Origin: a virus
DNA length: 64,000 nt
Virus record (IMG/VR): IMGVR_UViG_3300042197_001058
Location: 1-64,000 of that record
Strand: one strand, 5' to 3'
Shown here piece after piece: positions 6,860 through 13,404 of this stretch (position 1 is the first letter of the stretch; each line of letters starts with the position of its first letter). The position numbers and the translations under genes are program-made. The notes below the pieces were generated by a model, which searched no databases, was not told the origin of the DNA, and saw only the letters and a list, made by a program, of their open reading frames with translations.

Positions 6860-7252
6860 TTAAACCATGTAGCCATGATCCACGAGAGTTTTAATAGTTG
6901 TCATCAGACCGGGGACTATGGGTATTGTGAGCGAATCAGCATACGATGCCCACAGGTATTTTGAGTGTTCCCAGTTGAGTTTTACTATATGACTTGTATT
7001 ATCACAACAAACAAATATGGTTTTGGAATATTTAGGATAGTTAATAACTATAGGTTTTAATTGATTAGAAGATAAGTCAATGTCTGTTTCCTCTTTAAGT
7101 TCTCTGATAGCACAAGATATTAATGATTCATTGTTATCTAATTTTCCGCCCGGTAAACAATATTTATTAGGATTCCATGGAGCAGTATGACCTCTCTCTA
7201 AAAGAAGAAGCTTATTATTGGATACTAAAGCTACCGTGGCTGATTTTTGCAT
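6860..7252 (-). CDS. NUDIX hydrolase, 130 aa
   Basis: NUDIX enzymes hydrolyse nucleoside diphosphates linked to other groups, for example (d)NTPs or nucleotide sugars. The box is clear: Gly-5x-Glu (GGKLDNNE, about residues 35-42), then RELKEETD near 50-57, keeping the metal-binding RExxEE core. The usual Gly near the end of the box is Asp here. It abuts the 7252-7485 gene (shared base), so it is in an operon. Substrate cannot be told; house-cleaning of damaged nucleotides or tuning of host metabolites are the usual phage roles. Confidence 0.88.
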   Translation of the reverse strand: MQKSATVALVSNNKLLLLERGHTAPWNPNKYCLPGGKLDNNESLISCAIRELKEETDIDLSSNQLKPIVINYPKYSKTIFVCCDNTSHIVKLNWEHSKYLWASYADSLTIPIVPGLMTTIKTLVDHGYMV

Positions 7253-7485
7253 TATGATTGATTAGGTATTTTATTGTAATAGTTATGATATATATCCTGC
7301 CATGATGGCAGACTATAGAATGGATCGCCTTCGTTTACGCAAATCCCTTTCTTGTTAAATACATCATAGTAAGATACTTTCCTATTATCTCTATCAGACC
7401 AACTATCATATATAGCATATATCTCATAAACACCATCATCATGATTAACATCATAAAGATATGTAGCAATATGTTCATCATTCAT
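7252..7485 (-). CDS. hypothetical protein, 77 aa
   Basis: Not recognised; rich in Tyr, Asp and Trp (YEIYAIYDSWSDRDNR). Starts inside the end of the 7478-7681 gene and abuts the NUDIX gene. Confidence 0.7.
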   Translation of the reverse strand: MNDEHIATYLYDVNHDDGVYEIYAIYDSWSDRDNRKVSYYDVFNKKGICVNEGDPFYSLPSWQDIYHNYYNKIPNQS

Positions 7486-7681
7486 GACTATGCTCCTCTA
7501 AAATTTCAGGACAACAATCAAGAATCTCAGATTCTAAAGCCTCATTTTCCATAAGGTCTTTACTATCCCTTATACTATTATAGGCCAATTCCCATAGTCT
7601 CTGAAAGTCCATACCATCCATAACACTCTCAGCATATTTATCAAGAATTTCTTCACGATTTTTATCATTCACTTGGATCAT
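7478..7681 (-). CDS. VN-x-NRxEI family small protein, 67 aa
   Basis: Third member of the family at 5114-5610: VNDKNREEI, MDGMDF and EILDCCPEILEEH are conserved. Start 7681 is chosen by alignment with the paralogues; the longer frame adds unrelated sequence. Overlaps neighbours on both sides. Confidence 0.8.
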   Translation of the reverse strand: MIQVNDKNREEILDKYAESVMDGMDFQRLWELAYNSIRDSKDLMENEALESEILDCCPEILEEHSHE

Positions 7682-7874
7682 TAGCCCACCCATATTTTTG
7701 GTCATAAATAGGAGTTCCGTCCTCGTTATCAATAGACTCTATATTCTCAGGCCCAAAATCTCCAAAAAATTCTGGATCAGTATATAGTTTATTATTCAGA
7801 TAATCTGCGATCTTATCCAGATTAGTAATATCGTCATCAATAACTAATTCCATAGTAATATTAATAACCTTCAT
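7665..7874 (-). CDS. hypothetical protein, 69 aa
   Basis: Not recognised. Start 7874 follows AAGGAG. It begins MKVINITMELVID and ends in an acidic segment. First gene of the 6860-7874 operon, after the promoter at 7909-7936. Confidence 0.7.
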   Translation of the reverse strand: MKVINITMELVIDDDITNLDKIADYLNNKLYTDPEFFGDFGPENIESIDNEDGTPIYDQKYGWANDPSE

Positions 7875-7908
7875 TCGTGTACTCCTTGACCTCCTTTGCA
7901 ATAGAGCC

Positions 7909-7936
7909 AGTATACCATACATATCGACATCCACAA
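7909..7936 (-). promoter_or_regulatory. promoter (weak -35)
   Basis: TTGTGG, 16-bp spacer, TATACT, 35 bp before ATG 7874. Confidence 0.5.
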
Positions 7937-7958
7937 TGACCGTACTATAACAATTTAA

Positions 7959-8108
7959 CTAATCGGCCATAGCATCATCAATATACCAAGAGTGTCCAGT
8001 TTCTTCAGCAAAATGTTCAAGATCAATTTCAAGACATTCTACAATATTGTCTGCTTCTTCACTGTCAGGATCAACACCGGGAAAATCAAATACTACAAAT
8101 ACTTGCAT
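7959..8108 (-). CDS. hypothetical acidic protein, 49 aa
   Basis: A short acidic protein beginning MQVFVVFDFPG. Its start lies right after the stop of 8110-8325 and it has a GGAG site, so it is the last gene of the 7959-8510 operon. Not recognised. Confidence 0.65.
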   Translation of the reverse strand: MQVFVVFDFPGVDPDSEEADNIVECLEIDLEHFAEETGHSWYIDDAMAD

Positions 8109-8109
8109 A

Positions 8110-8325
8110 TTAAATCTCCATAAAATCGCTAGACAAATCTAATTCGTCCCAATCATTTTCAGTAACATTTCCCCTAATACAATAACTATCATCCTTACCA
8201 TAATCCTTATTTCTATCATATTGTATATAGAACGGATCACTCTGGATACTTTTCATTCCATTAAGATCAACAACTATTTCTTGAGCATTTTTATGCCCGT
8301 GAACAAAACTAAAACATTTTATCAT
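8110..8325 (-). CDS. hypothetical protein, 71 aa
   Basis: Not recognised. AGGAAG lies 6 bp before the ATG, which overlaps the stop of the 8322-8510 gene. Confidence 0.65.
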   Translation of the reverse strand: MIKCFSFVHGHKNAQEIVVDLNGMKSIQSDPFYIQYDRNKDYGKDDSYCIRGNVTENDWDELDLSSDFMEI

Positions 8326-8510
8326 TTTTCTTCCTGCATAAATGCTTTTTCTATAATCTTATTTACATCATACATATCAGAATTAGTAATGATATGAGTA
8401 GTAGTATATGAATTATAAGAAATGATACTAGGTTTATGAATATCATATGATACTAGCAATATTGAAAGATAAGCCGTTATATCTATTGGACTAAACATAA
8501 TAGGTCCCAT
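8322..8510 (-). CDS. hypothetical protein, 62 aa
   Basis: Not recognised; hydrophobic near the N-terminus (ITAYLSILLVSYDI). The 46-bp element copy 6 lies 7 bp before the start, so it forms the leader of this message. ATG 8498 is an alternative start. Confidence 0.6.
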   Translation of the reverse strand: MGPIMFSPIDITAYLSILLVSYDIHKPSIISYNSYTTTHIITNSDMYDVNKIIEKAFMQEEK

Positions 8511-8516
8511 AAAACT

Positions 8517-8562
8517 CGCTGACTATCACTAAGACCGCCAAATCCGTAGGATTAGATGAGAC
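8517..8562 (-). repeat. 46-bp intergenic element, copy 6
   Basis: Carries the well-conserved centre CTAATCCTACGGATTTG shared with copies 8 and 9 and predicted to fold as a 7-nt-loop hairpin. Lies in the leader of the 8322-8510 gene. Confidence 0.85.
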
Positions 8563-8632
8563 AGAGTTATTGATAATCAATCTCAAATATATAAGAGATT
8601 ATTAGTATACCTAATACCTCCCCTACTCCTAC

Positions 8633-8661
8633 AGTATACCACACATTGGAACTTTACGCAA
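8633..8661 (-). promoter_or_regulatory. promoter, TTGCGT variant
   Basis: TTGCGT, 17-bp spacer ending GTGTGG, TATACT; reads through element copy 6 into 8510. Confidence 0.6.
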
Positions 8662-8717
8662 GTGATTGGTATTACTATACTTAGAATCATTACCAAACAT
8701 AATACTACCATACTTTT

Positions 8718-8763
8718 GGCTGACTGTTGGCATATTCGGCAATTCCGTAGGATTAGATACGAC
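8718..8763 (-). repeat. 46-bp intergenic element, copy 7
   Basis: Lies upstream of the 8633-8661 promoter. Conserved ends and CCTACGG loop. Confidence 0.85.
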
Positions 8764-8861
8764 AAAGATAAATCTAAACAATATATTGTTCCTAACTCCT
8801 TGTCTCTAAGACACTTACATCTATTGTATCGTCATTTCGTCAGATAGTCTATAGGAAATCT

Positions 8862-8947
8862 CCTAAGTCCTTGTGGTATTTAAAGTTACGACAAATTTTG
8901 CGGGCCCGACCCGTCGTAAGTGCTTATTTATCAATATCTTATGTCGA
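8862..8947 (-). repeat. twin-hairpin element A, copy 1
   Basis: Two approximately 29-bp hairpins of the form TAAGTNNTT...AAG-ACTTA flank a GC-rich core, here the palindrome CGGGCCCG. It follows the terminator of the DUF932 gene. Confidence 0.8.
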
Positions 8948-8961
8948 TACGCTTTTTTAAA

Positions 8962-9007
8962 TAAAAACGGAGAGAGCCGCCGCCAGTTGCCCAGCAGCGG
9001 CCCTCTC
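8962..9007 (-). terminator. strong rho-independent terminator
   Basis: A GC-rich stem (GAGAG...GGCCGC with GCGGC...CTCTC) followed by CGTTTTTATTT on the minus strand, downstream of the DUF932 gene. Confidence 0.85.
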
Positions 9008-9031
9008 GCATTGAACCGCACCACGAAAGGA

Positions 9032-9979
9032 TTAGACGGCGTTCGCAAACTCCATAGCCGTGTCGAGAGCCTTGCGGTTCTCAACTCCATTCTGGCCGAA
9101 CCAGAGTGAATCGAGACGGTTGCTCACCGAACGACCCTTAGTGTAGTTAAGATATTCATTGAAACCGTTGTAGGCAGCCCACCATGTTCCACGAACCCCG
9201 GTAGCACTCTGCTTCGGGCCTTCGACGAGTGTAAGAATCTCGTCCATGATGTTGCGGGTACGAGTCTTAATATCCTCGTCCGGGGTCTTGTCGATCCCGA
9301 GCAGCACCTTGACGTACTTACGAACGTCATTCTGGTTGAAATCCTTAGACGCGAGGAACCGATACTGTTCCGCAGTCGCCTCAAATTGTGCGTTGATATT
9401 GTCCATAATATCTCGCACGTTCTCCAGATTGGTCTTGCTGGAGCGTGTGTGACGAATCCGAATCAGAGAACTTTCCTTGCTAGTATGAGCAGCGGCGAGG
9501 GTATTAACACAGACCACGCGAATCGGAGTATATCCGACGCGGATCGACGTTGTACCGTCGTGGCTGTTAGACAGCAGAATAAACTTGCTCACCTCATCAC
9601 CCTTGACAATCTCACAATTGTCACGGTTGAGTTGAGCCAGCACCCAAACCTTCTCGCCCTCACTGAGCGAACCGGCGGTATGCAGTTGACACTCGCCAGC
9701 GTCAAGAAAAGGCTGGAACCAATCGAAAGCATCCTGATTCTGGAGCGGCGTATAACGTGGCCCCACGACTCCGAGAACACGGTTGTCGGTCTTGCGGAAA
9801 GTCGCCTTAGCGTTGACCTCCTCGCCTTCCGACGTAAACAGCGGCTTAGTGCCGACTTCCCAATCCAGACCAGCGGCAACAATAGCCTCGCTGATAGACG
9901 GGTTCTCTTCCAACTGCGTACCCTCACCGTGCCACGGGGTAGCACCGACAAACATCATCTTTTCAACCATAGCAGGCAT
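9032..9979 (-). CDS. DUF932 / phage-plasmid-like protein, 315 aa
   Basis: Matches the DUF932 (TIGR03299, phage/plasmid-like) family. Family-like signals are the N-terminal PAMVEKM...GATPWHGEG, WxVGTKPLF, the central GPRYTPLQNQDAF and the later RVVCVNTLA. Members are common on phages and plasmids; their biochemical role is not established. Start 9979 is chosen by AAAGGG 7 bp upstream and by family start. Codon use is much richer in GC than most neighbours, and the gene has its own strong promoter and terminator, which suggests high expression. Confidence 0.85.
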   Translation of the reverse strand: MPAMVEKMMFVGATPWHGEGTQLEENPSISEAIVAAGLDWEVGTKPLFTSEGEEVNAKATFRKTDNRVLGVVGPRYTPLQNQDAFDWFQPFLDAGECQLHTAGSLSEGEKVWVLAQLNRDNCEIVKGDEVSKFILLSNSHDGTTSIRVGYTPIRVVCVNTLAAAHTSKESSLIRIRHTRSSKTNLENVRDIMDNINAQFEATAEQYRFLASKDFNQNDVRKYVKVLLGIDKTPDEDIKTRTRNIMDEILTLVEGPKQSATGVRGTWWAAYNGFNEYLNYTKGRSVSNRLDSLWFGQNGVENRKALDTAMEFANAV

Positions 9980-10022
9980 AATCAACCCTTTCGTGTTACT
10001 GATTCTTCGTTCCGATACGCTG

Positions 10023-10050
10023 ATTCTATCATCTATTATCGGCGTGTCAA
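10023..10050 (-). promoter_or_regulatory. GCCGATAAT-type promoter
   Basis: TTGACA, 16-bp spacer with GCCGATAAT, TAGAAT; drives the DUF932 gene. Confidence 0.85.
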
Positions 10051-10078
10051 TAGCCAAACTTGCGGAAAAATTTTTTGT

Positions 10079-10161
10079 TCGCAAGTCTTTTACTGGCAAG
10101 TACTTATGGCTAGCCCGGCCCACGCAAAATGCTCTAAGTCTATTATGGAGCAGGGTTTAGG
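10079..10161 (-). repeat. twin-hairpin element A, copy 2
   Basis: Overlaps the last codons and stop of the phosphoribosyltransferase gene, between it and the DUF932 promoter. Confidence 0.8.
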
Positions 10162-10640
10162 AGATTTATTTTGTATCTTTGATAAAATAGTTTAGCGGTG
10201 TCTTTAGTATAAGAGCATTCTTCTGGCAAATAACAATACAATCCTACACATCTGGCTTTAGGATTATCTTCGTAAATAGCATTTTGTATCCACTTAACGG
10301 TATTACCAGAACAAATCAGATCATCAACAATAACATATCTAAAAGGAGAAACTCCTTCGATATAAAAATCGCTATATCTTTTTTCATTTTGTTTTCTAAT
10401 AATAACTATGTTCTTATTAAGAATTTCTGCTATCTGCGGTACTACCATCAAACCGCTTACGCCGCAGCAAGCAATACTATCAAAATCATCATATATTTTT
10501 CTTAGATCGCATACTGCCTTAATAATAATCTTATTACGATTCTTATGGTTCAATACTCTACAGGTATGAGACGCTCCTTGAATAACCCCTGTGTCTGTTT
10601 TACGACAATCTTCGATATTACTATTGAGTATATCTGACAT
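10143..10640 (-). CDS. type I phosphoribosyltransferase, 165 aa
   Basis: Phosphoribosyltransferases transfer phosphoribose from PRPP to or from a base. The PRPP-binding loop is clear: YVIVDDLICSGNT near residues 110-122. A second part, CCGVSGLMVVPQIA near 58-71, matches the loop found in orotate-type enzymes. Start 10640 is chosen because the longer frame would run through a tRNA-like gene. Substrate is uncertain; a pyrimidine- or purine-salvage role would be usual. The 3' end is overlapped by a twin-hairpin element. Confidence 0.8.
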   Translation of the reverse strand: MSDILNSNIEDCRKTDTGVIQGASHTCRVLNHKNRNKIIIKAVCDLRKIYDDFDSIACCGVSGLMVVPQIAEILNKNIVIIRKQNEKRYSDFYIEGVSPFRYVIVDDLICSGNTVKWIQNAIYEDNPKARCVGLYCYLPEECSYTKDTAKLFYQRYKINLLNPAP

Positions 10641-10647
10641 GATTAAT

Positions 10648-10728
10648 AACGGATGGTACGATTCGAACGTACTTAGAGAAAAGAAAGAAAGGAGTGAATA
10701 GATACTTGTCCCACCAAGTTGCATCCGT
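10648..10728 (-). tRNA. tRNA-like gene with no anticodon stem
   Basis: Acceptor (ACGGATG/CATCCGT), D-arm (ACTT/AAGT) and T-arm (GTACG TTCGAAT CGTAC) are intact. In place of the anticodon arm is an approximately 30-nt nearly pure pyrimidine tract that cannot pair with itself, so no anticodon can be assigned. It may be a decayed tRNA or a tRNA-like structure. Confidence 0.6.
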
Positions 10729-10738
10729 TGAGGAGAGA

Positions 10739-10939
10739 TCAATCGTCTATGATTTCATCTGTTAGATTATGATAGTAATTATCCCAACCATTATCATCTG
10801 TGGTTTCTTTTTCATCGTCATCTAAAACCATCCAAGACTCGTCTACACCATCGTCATAGTAGCACTCGTCTTCATACAAGTCTTCAGAGTTTTGTGCCAG
10901 ATCGTGATAATCGTATTCATACTCATTATCATTCATCAT
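10739..10939 (-). CDS. highly acidic protein, 66 aa
   Basis: More than a third of residues are Asp or Glu, with many Tyr. Such proteins can mimic nucleic acid, as some anti-restriction proteins do, but there is no specific match here. Driven by the promoter at 10960-10988 with a GGGAGA site. Confidence 0.7.
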   Translation of the reverse strand: MMNDNEYEYDYHDLAQNSEDLYEDECYYDDGVDESWMVLDDDEKETTDDNGWDNYYHNLTDEIIDD

Positions 10940-10959
10940 AATCTCTCCCGAGTAAAACT

Positions 10960-10988
10960 ATTATACACCAATCGGCTAAACTTGTCAA
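10960..10988 (-). promoter_or_regulatory. sigma70-like promoter
   Basis: TTGACA, 17-bp spacer with GCCGATT, TATAAT. The -35 lies 1 bp from the tRNA-Lys 3' end. Confidence 0.8.
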
Positions 10989-10989
10989 G

Positions 10990-11062
10990 TGGGCCCCCAG
11001 GGACTCGAACCCTGAACCTAAGAGTTAAAAGCTCCTTGCTCTGCCAATTGAGCTAGAGGCCC
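10990..11062 (-). tRNA. tRNA-Lys (anticodon TTT)
   Basis: Acceptor GGGCCTC/GGGGCCC, anticodon stem AGGAG/CTCTT with loop CTTTTAA, normal T-loop. Reads AAA/AAG. Confidence 0.93.
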
Positions 11063-11101
11063 ATTTTTATATAGTATATCGTACTTTTTCTATTTGTCAA
11101 A

Positions 11102-11174
11102 TGACCCTACGGGGATTCGAACCCCGATATTCGGAACGAAAATCCGAAGTCCTGAACCGTTAGACGATAGGGCC
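11102..11174 (-). tRNA. tRNA-Glu (anticodon TTC)
   Basis: Anticodon stem TCGGA/TCCGA with loop TTTTCGT; T-arm GGGGTTCGAATCCCC. Reads GAA/GAG. Confidence 0.93.
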
Positions 11175-11207
11175 ACTTCGTAACTCAAAAAAACGTCAGC
11201 CTCCGAG

Positions 11208-11283
11208 TAGGGCGTGTACGAGTCGAACGTACCTATGAACACCTTATAAGAGTGTCGGATGCAACCGGCTTACCTTACGCCCC
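11208..11283 (-). tRNA. tRNA-Ile (anticodon TAT)
   Basis: Acceptor GGGGCGT/ACGCCCT, anticodon stem ACACT/GGTGT with loop CTTATAA, T-loop TTCGACT. Reads the rare AUA codon directly, rather than by the usual bacterial lysidine-modified CAT tRNA. A CCGAGTAG direct repeat flanks the gene. Confidence 0.85.
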
Positions 11284-11295
11284 GAGTAGACCACC

Positions 11296-11323
11296 ATCAT
11301 ACCACGCTGGATCATCTTTGCAA
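11296..11323 (-). promoter_or_regulatory. promoter (second, weak) for the tRNA group
   Basis: TTGCAA, 16-bp spacer, TATGAT, just before tRNA-Ile. Confidence 0.45.
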
Positions 11324-11371
11324 GCAAAGCGTCCCTTTTTCTTTACGATTATGCTTGATGGTCAGTTTTGT

Positions 11372-11400
11372 ATTATACAGTGTATATCGGCATCTGTCAA
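11372..11400 (-). promoter_or_regulatory. sigma70-like promoter
   Basis: TTGACA, 17-bp spacer with GCCGATA, TATAAT; transcribes tRNA-Ile, -Glu and -Lys. Confidence 0.8.
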
Positions 11401-11416
11401 CTGGTTCTTTAGGATT

Positions 11417-11782
11417 TCACCACCAACTATCGTAAAAAACATGCAGACCGGCATCAAGTGCTTCACGAGCCTTGCCTACAAACTCCAAATCCTGATTCTT
11501 GTAATATTCGTCACTATCGCTACCAAAAAAGAATCCGCCGGTTTCCGGTAATCCTTTAGATGATACCGCCTTCTCCAGACTATCCAAATCTTCATAAGTC
11601 AATTCTACTGGGATACAATTAAAATCTCCCAGCATATTATGTTCATCACGATCACCGGGACGACCCTTGCTTTCCCAGAGACGTTCCATAAAACCTTGGA
11701 GATTAGGATGCTTACGCCAATACGCCAATTCTTCCTTTTCTCCATTGTTATCAACGCAATATGCATACTGATCCAAACCCAT
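11417..11782 (-). CDS. MGLD-type conserved phage protein, 121 aa
   Basis: Begins MGLDQYAYCV and contains ELAYWRKHPNLQGFME, the signature of a widespread phage protein family whose members start MGLD(M/Q)Y. Function is not known. Start 11782 matches the family start. It has its own GCCGATAAT promoter. Confidence 0.78.
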   Translation of the reverse strand: MGLDQYAYCVDNNGEKEELAYWRKHPNLQGFMERLWESKGRPGDRDEHNMLGDFNCIPVELTYEDLDSLEKAVSSKGLPETGGFFFGSDSDEYYKNQDLEFVGKAREALDAGLHVFYDSWW

Positions 11783-11808
11783 GATTCTTCTCCTCTTGTG
11801 TTGCTCGT

Positions 11809-11836
11809 ATTCTACACTATTATCGGCTACTGTCAA
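11809..11836 (-). promoter_or_regulatory. GCCGATAAT-type promoter
   Basis: TTGACA, 16-bp spacer with GCCGATAAT, TAGAAT; drives 11417-11782. Confidence 0.85.
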
Positions 11837-11853
11837 GAGAAGTCTTTAGAAAA

Positions 11854-11934
11854 TCTAAGTTGTTGAAGAATAAGTACTTAGGTATGATTCGGCCGATCAA
11901 ATTGCTCTAAGTCTTTTGTTATCAATATTTTATG
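11854..11934 (-). repeat. twin-hairpin element A, copy 3
   Basis: Follows directly the 3' end of tRNA-Tyr, so it lies at the end of the long tRNA cluster. Confidence 0.8.
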
Positions 11935-12012
11935 GTGAGTGAGGGACTCGAACCCCCGAAGCCGAAGCACCTGATCTACAGTCAGGCCCATTTGCCGCTC
12001 TGGAAACTCACC
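11933..12012 (-). tRNA. tRNA-Tyr (anticodon GTA)
   Basis: Acceptor GGTGAGT/ACTCACC, anticodon stem CCTGA/TCAGG with loop CTGTAGA, and the long variable arm expected of bacterial tRNA-Tyr. Reads UAU/UAC. Confidence 0.93.
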
Positions 12013-12014
12013 AG

Positions 12015-12085
12015 CAAAGGCGGAGGGAATCGAACCCTCATCTACGGTTTTGGAGACCGTCATTCTACCGTTGAACTACGCCAAT
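12015..12085 (-). tRNA. tRNA-Trp (anticodon CCA)
   Basis: Anticodon stem ACGGT/ACCGT with loop CTCCAAA; discriminator G. The outer acceptor stem is weak: four good pairs (GGCG/CGCC), then T-T mismatches. May be partly decayed. Confidence 0.78.
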
Positions 12086-12086
12086 A

Positions 12087-12173
12087 CGGAATCTGAGGGA
12101 TTCGAACCCACGGAGGATTTTAACCCTCGGCGGTTTAGTAAACCGCTGCCTTAAACCACTCGGCCAAGATTCC
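12087..12173 (-). tRNA. tRNA-Ser (anticodon ACT)
   Basis: Class II tRNA with a long variable arm, discriminator G as in Ser tRNAs, anticodon stem GCGGT/ACCGC with loop TTACTAA. The anticodon ACT (A at position 34) is unusual; bacteria normally use GCT for AGU/AGC. Confidence 0.82.
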
Positions 12174-12179
12174 AAAAAC

Positions 12180-12250
12180 TGCCCAGGTAGGACTCGAACC
12201 TACAACCCAGCGGTTAACAGCCGCTTGCAACTACCATTGTGCTACTGGGC
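12180..12250 (-). tRNA. tRNA-Asn (anticodon GTT)
   Basis: Acceptor GCCCAG(T)/CTGGGC, anticodon stem AGCGG/CCGCT with loop CTGTTAA, T-loop TTCGAGT. Confidence 0.92.
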
Positions 12251-12255
12251 AATAA

Positions 12256-12341
12256 CGGAAACTGTAGGATTCGAACCCACGGAGGTTATTAGCCTCATCT
12301 GATTTCTAGTCAGACGCATTCGACCACTCTGCCAAGTTTCC
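12256..12341 (-). tRNA. tRNA-Ser (anticodon AGA)
   Basis: Class II with long variable arm and discriminator G; anticodon stem TCTGA/TCAGA with loop CTAGAAA. A34 again, reading UCU; bacteria normally use GGA or TGA. Confidence 0.85.
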
Positions 12342-12344
12342 TAA

Positions 12345-12417
12345 ATGCCCGAGTAGGACTCGAACCTACAACCAGCTGATCCAAAGTCAGCCGCTCTACC
12401 AATTAAGCTATCGGGCA
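12345..12417 (-). tRNA. tRNA-Gln (anticodon TTG)
   Basis: Acceptor TGCCCGA/TCGGGCA, anticodon stem GCTGA/TCAGC with loop CTTTGGA. Confidence 0.93.
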
Positions 12418-12420
12418 ATA

Positions 12421-12630
12421 TTATCTATCTCTATGACTTCCGCTCTCCTTTTTGCTTTCTCTAAGATATTGTGCAGCTTGTATTAACCAATGACCCATAG
12501 CTTCTAATTTATCGCACTCTTTATTAGCTAAATAAGAAGCAGTATGAATAAAAACATACTCTATCTTGCCCTTAGATAAAATATCTAGGGTTCCAACAGT
12601 AGAATCAATAAACTTTTTAGGTTTTTCCAT
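12421..12630 (-). CDS. hypothetical protein, 69 aa, inside the tRNA cluster
   Basis: Not recognised; a central helix (YVFIHTASYLANKECDKLEA) and a basic C-terminus. It lies between tRNA-Thr and tRNA-Gln with only a few bp on each side, so tRNA processing would cut it out of a common transcript. Confidence 0.7.
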   Translation of the reverse strand: MEKPKKFIDSTVGTLDILSKGKIEYVFIHTASYLANKECDKLEAMGHWLIQAAQYLRESKKESGSHRDR

Positions 12631-12643
12631 ATAATTTCCAATA

Positions 12644-12715
12644 AGCCGACGAAAGGATTTGAACCTTCAACCTATTGATTACAAATCAATTGCACTACCG
12701 TTGTGCTACATCGGC
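12644..12715 (-). tRNA. tRNA-Thr (anticodon TGT)
   Basis: Acceptor GCCGATG/CGTCGGC, anticodon stem ATTGA/TCAAT with loop TTTGTAA, T-loop TTCAAAT. Reads ACA and others by wobble. Confidence 0.92.
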
Positions 12716-12778
12716 CCGCAAGACTCGCCATTTCTGACGAGTCAAGATCGCTCTATCCACATGGGTAGACACGACAAG

Positions 12779-12854
12779 TAGGGGAAGTGGGATTCGCACC
12801 CACGATCTTCGGCTTATGAGACCGACGAGAACGGCTAGGCTTCTCTATTCCCCG
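12779..12854 (-). tRNA. initiator-like tRNA-fMet (anticodon CAT)
   Basis: Loop CTCATAA gives CAT. Position 1-72 is unpaired (C/T), and the D-stem is GAGA/TCTC with A11:T24 and AGCCT in the D-loop; both are initiator features. The anticodon stem keeps two of the three G:C pairs of initiators. T-loop TGCGAAT has G at position 55. Confidence 0.82.
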
Positions 12855-12859
12855 TCATA

Positions 12860-13027
12860 TTACATATCATACTCGTTTCGCCAAGTTTTGTCAATGTCTC
12901 GACGGGTACGCATACGTTTCGGACGATTATCAAATAACGTATTACGTTCCTCTCTGTGTCCTGTAGCCAACTCCCAAGGCTTTTTAGTCTTTATTTTAAT
13001 TTTATTGTGATTGCGTTTGGGTCGCAT
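12860..13027 (-). CDS. small basic DNRPKR family protein, 55 aa
   Basis: Rich in Lys/Arg with a GH motif followed by DNRPKRMRTRR. The 23695-23850 product has the same order (KP-W, GH, DNRPKRLRTR), so the two are paralogues. Basic small phage proteins of this type may bind RNA or ribosomes; not shown. Start 13027 is a choice between several Met codons. Confidence 0.7.
   Translation of the reverse strand: MRPKRNHNKIKIKTKKPWELATGHREERNTLFDNRPKRMRTRRDIDKTWRNEYDM
12866..12894 (-). promoter_or_regulatory. promoter of the tRNA cluster
   Basis: TTGACA, 17-bp spacer, TATGAT, inside the end of the 12860-13027 gene and just before tRNA-fMet. It can transcribe fMet, Thr, Gln, Ser, Asn, Ser, Trp and Tyr. 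Confidence 0.7.
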
Positions 13028-13259
13028 ATCGTCGTTGAGGTGGTGCATAATCAAACCATTGACCGTTTTCGTGAAGATAAAAAACCTTGTCTAAATTAGG
13101 ATCATAAGCCATTAAACAGTATTGTATAGGATAAACCGGTTTTGTCAATACTTGTTTTTGTGGCAGTTGCGGTATTTTTATATCGCCTTTCTGATAATCT
13201 TTTACACCATTATAGGCCAATCCCAATAATGCAATTATCACACCAATCCACTGGATCAT
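13002..13259 (-). CDS. membrane-anchored small protein, 85 aa
   Basis: Start 13259 follows AGGAGAG. The N-terminus is a single membrane helix (MIQWIGVIIALLGLAYNGV), then a periplasm- or cytoplasm-facing Gln/Pro-rich domain with one Cys. Not recognised. Confidence 0.72.
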   Translation of the reverse strand: MIQWIGVIIALLGLAYNGVKDYQKGDIKIPQLPQKQVLTKPVYPIQYCLMAYDPNLDKVFYLHENGQWFDYAPPQRRYATQTQSQ

Positions 13260-13281
13260 CCGCTCTCCTTTTCTTCTAACA

Positions 13282-13310
13282 AGCATATCATAATTATCGG
13301 CATCTGTCAA
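13282..13310 (-). promoter_or_regulatory. GCCGATAAT-type promoter
   Basis: TTGACA, 17-bp spacer with GCCGATAAT, TATGCT; drives 13002-13259. Confidence 0.82.
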
Positions 13311-13327
13311 TTGTTTCTTTAGTTTTT

Positions 13328-13403
13328 CCTAAGTACTTGAAAAACAAAGACTTAGAACCGAATAACGCGGAGGGACCAGCCGTAAGTGCTGTAGTCCCTT
13401 AGA
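13328..13403 (-). repeat. twin-hairpin element A, copy 4
   Basis: Starts 2 bp after the stop of the 13405-13650 gene and ends before the 13282-13310 promoter. The core is CGCGGAGGGACC. Confidence 0.78.
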
Positions 13404-13404
13404 T

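Larger units (their letters stand above)
8511..9031. other. non-coding regulatory stretch
   Basis: Holds two 46-bp elements, a hairpin near 8580-8602 (AATCTC/GAGATT), a TTGCGT-type promoter, a twin-hairpin element and a strong terminator. No gene is seen. Confidence 0.7.

Noticed and set aside
8583-8765. 60-codon minus-strand frame
   Set aside because: It crosses a promoter, a hairpin and a 46-bp element, and its sequence does not look like protein.
9386-10195. Plus-strand frames up to 269 codons
   Set aside because: Antisense to the DUF932 gene, which has clear family motifs, start site, promoter and terminator.
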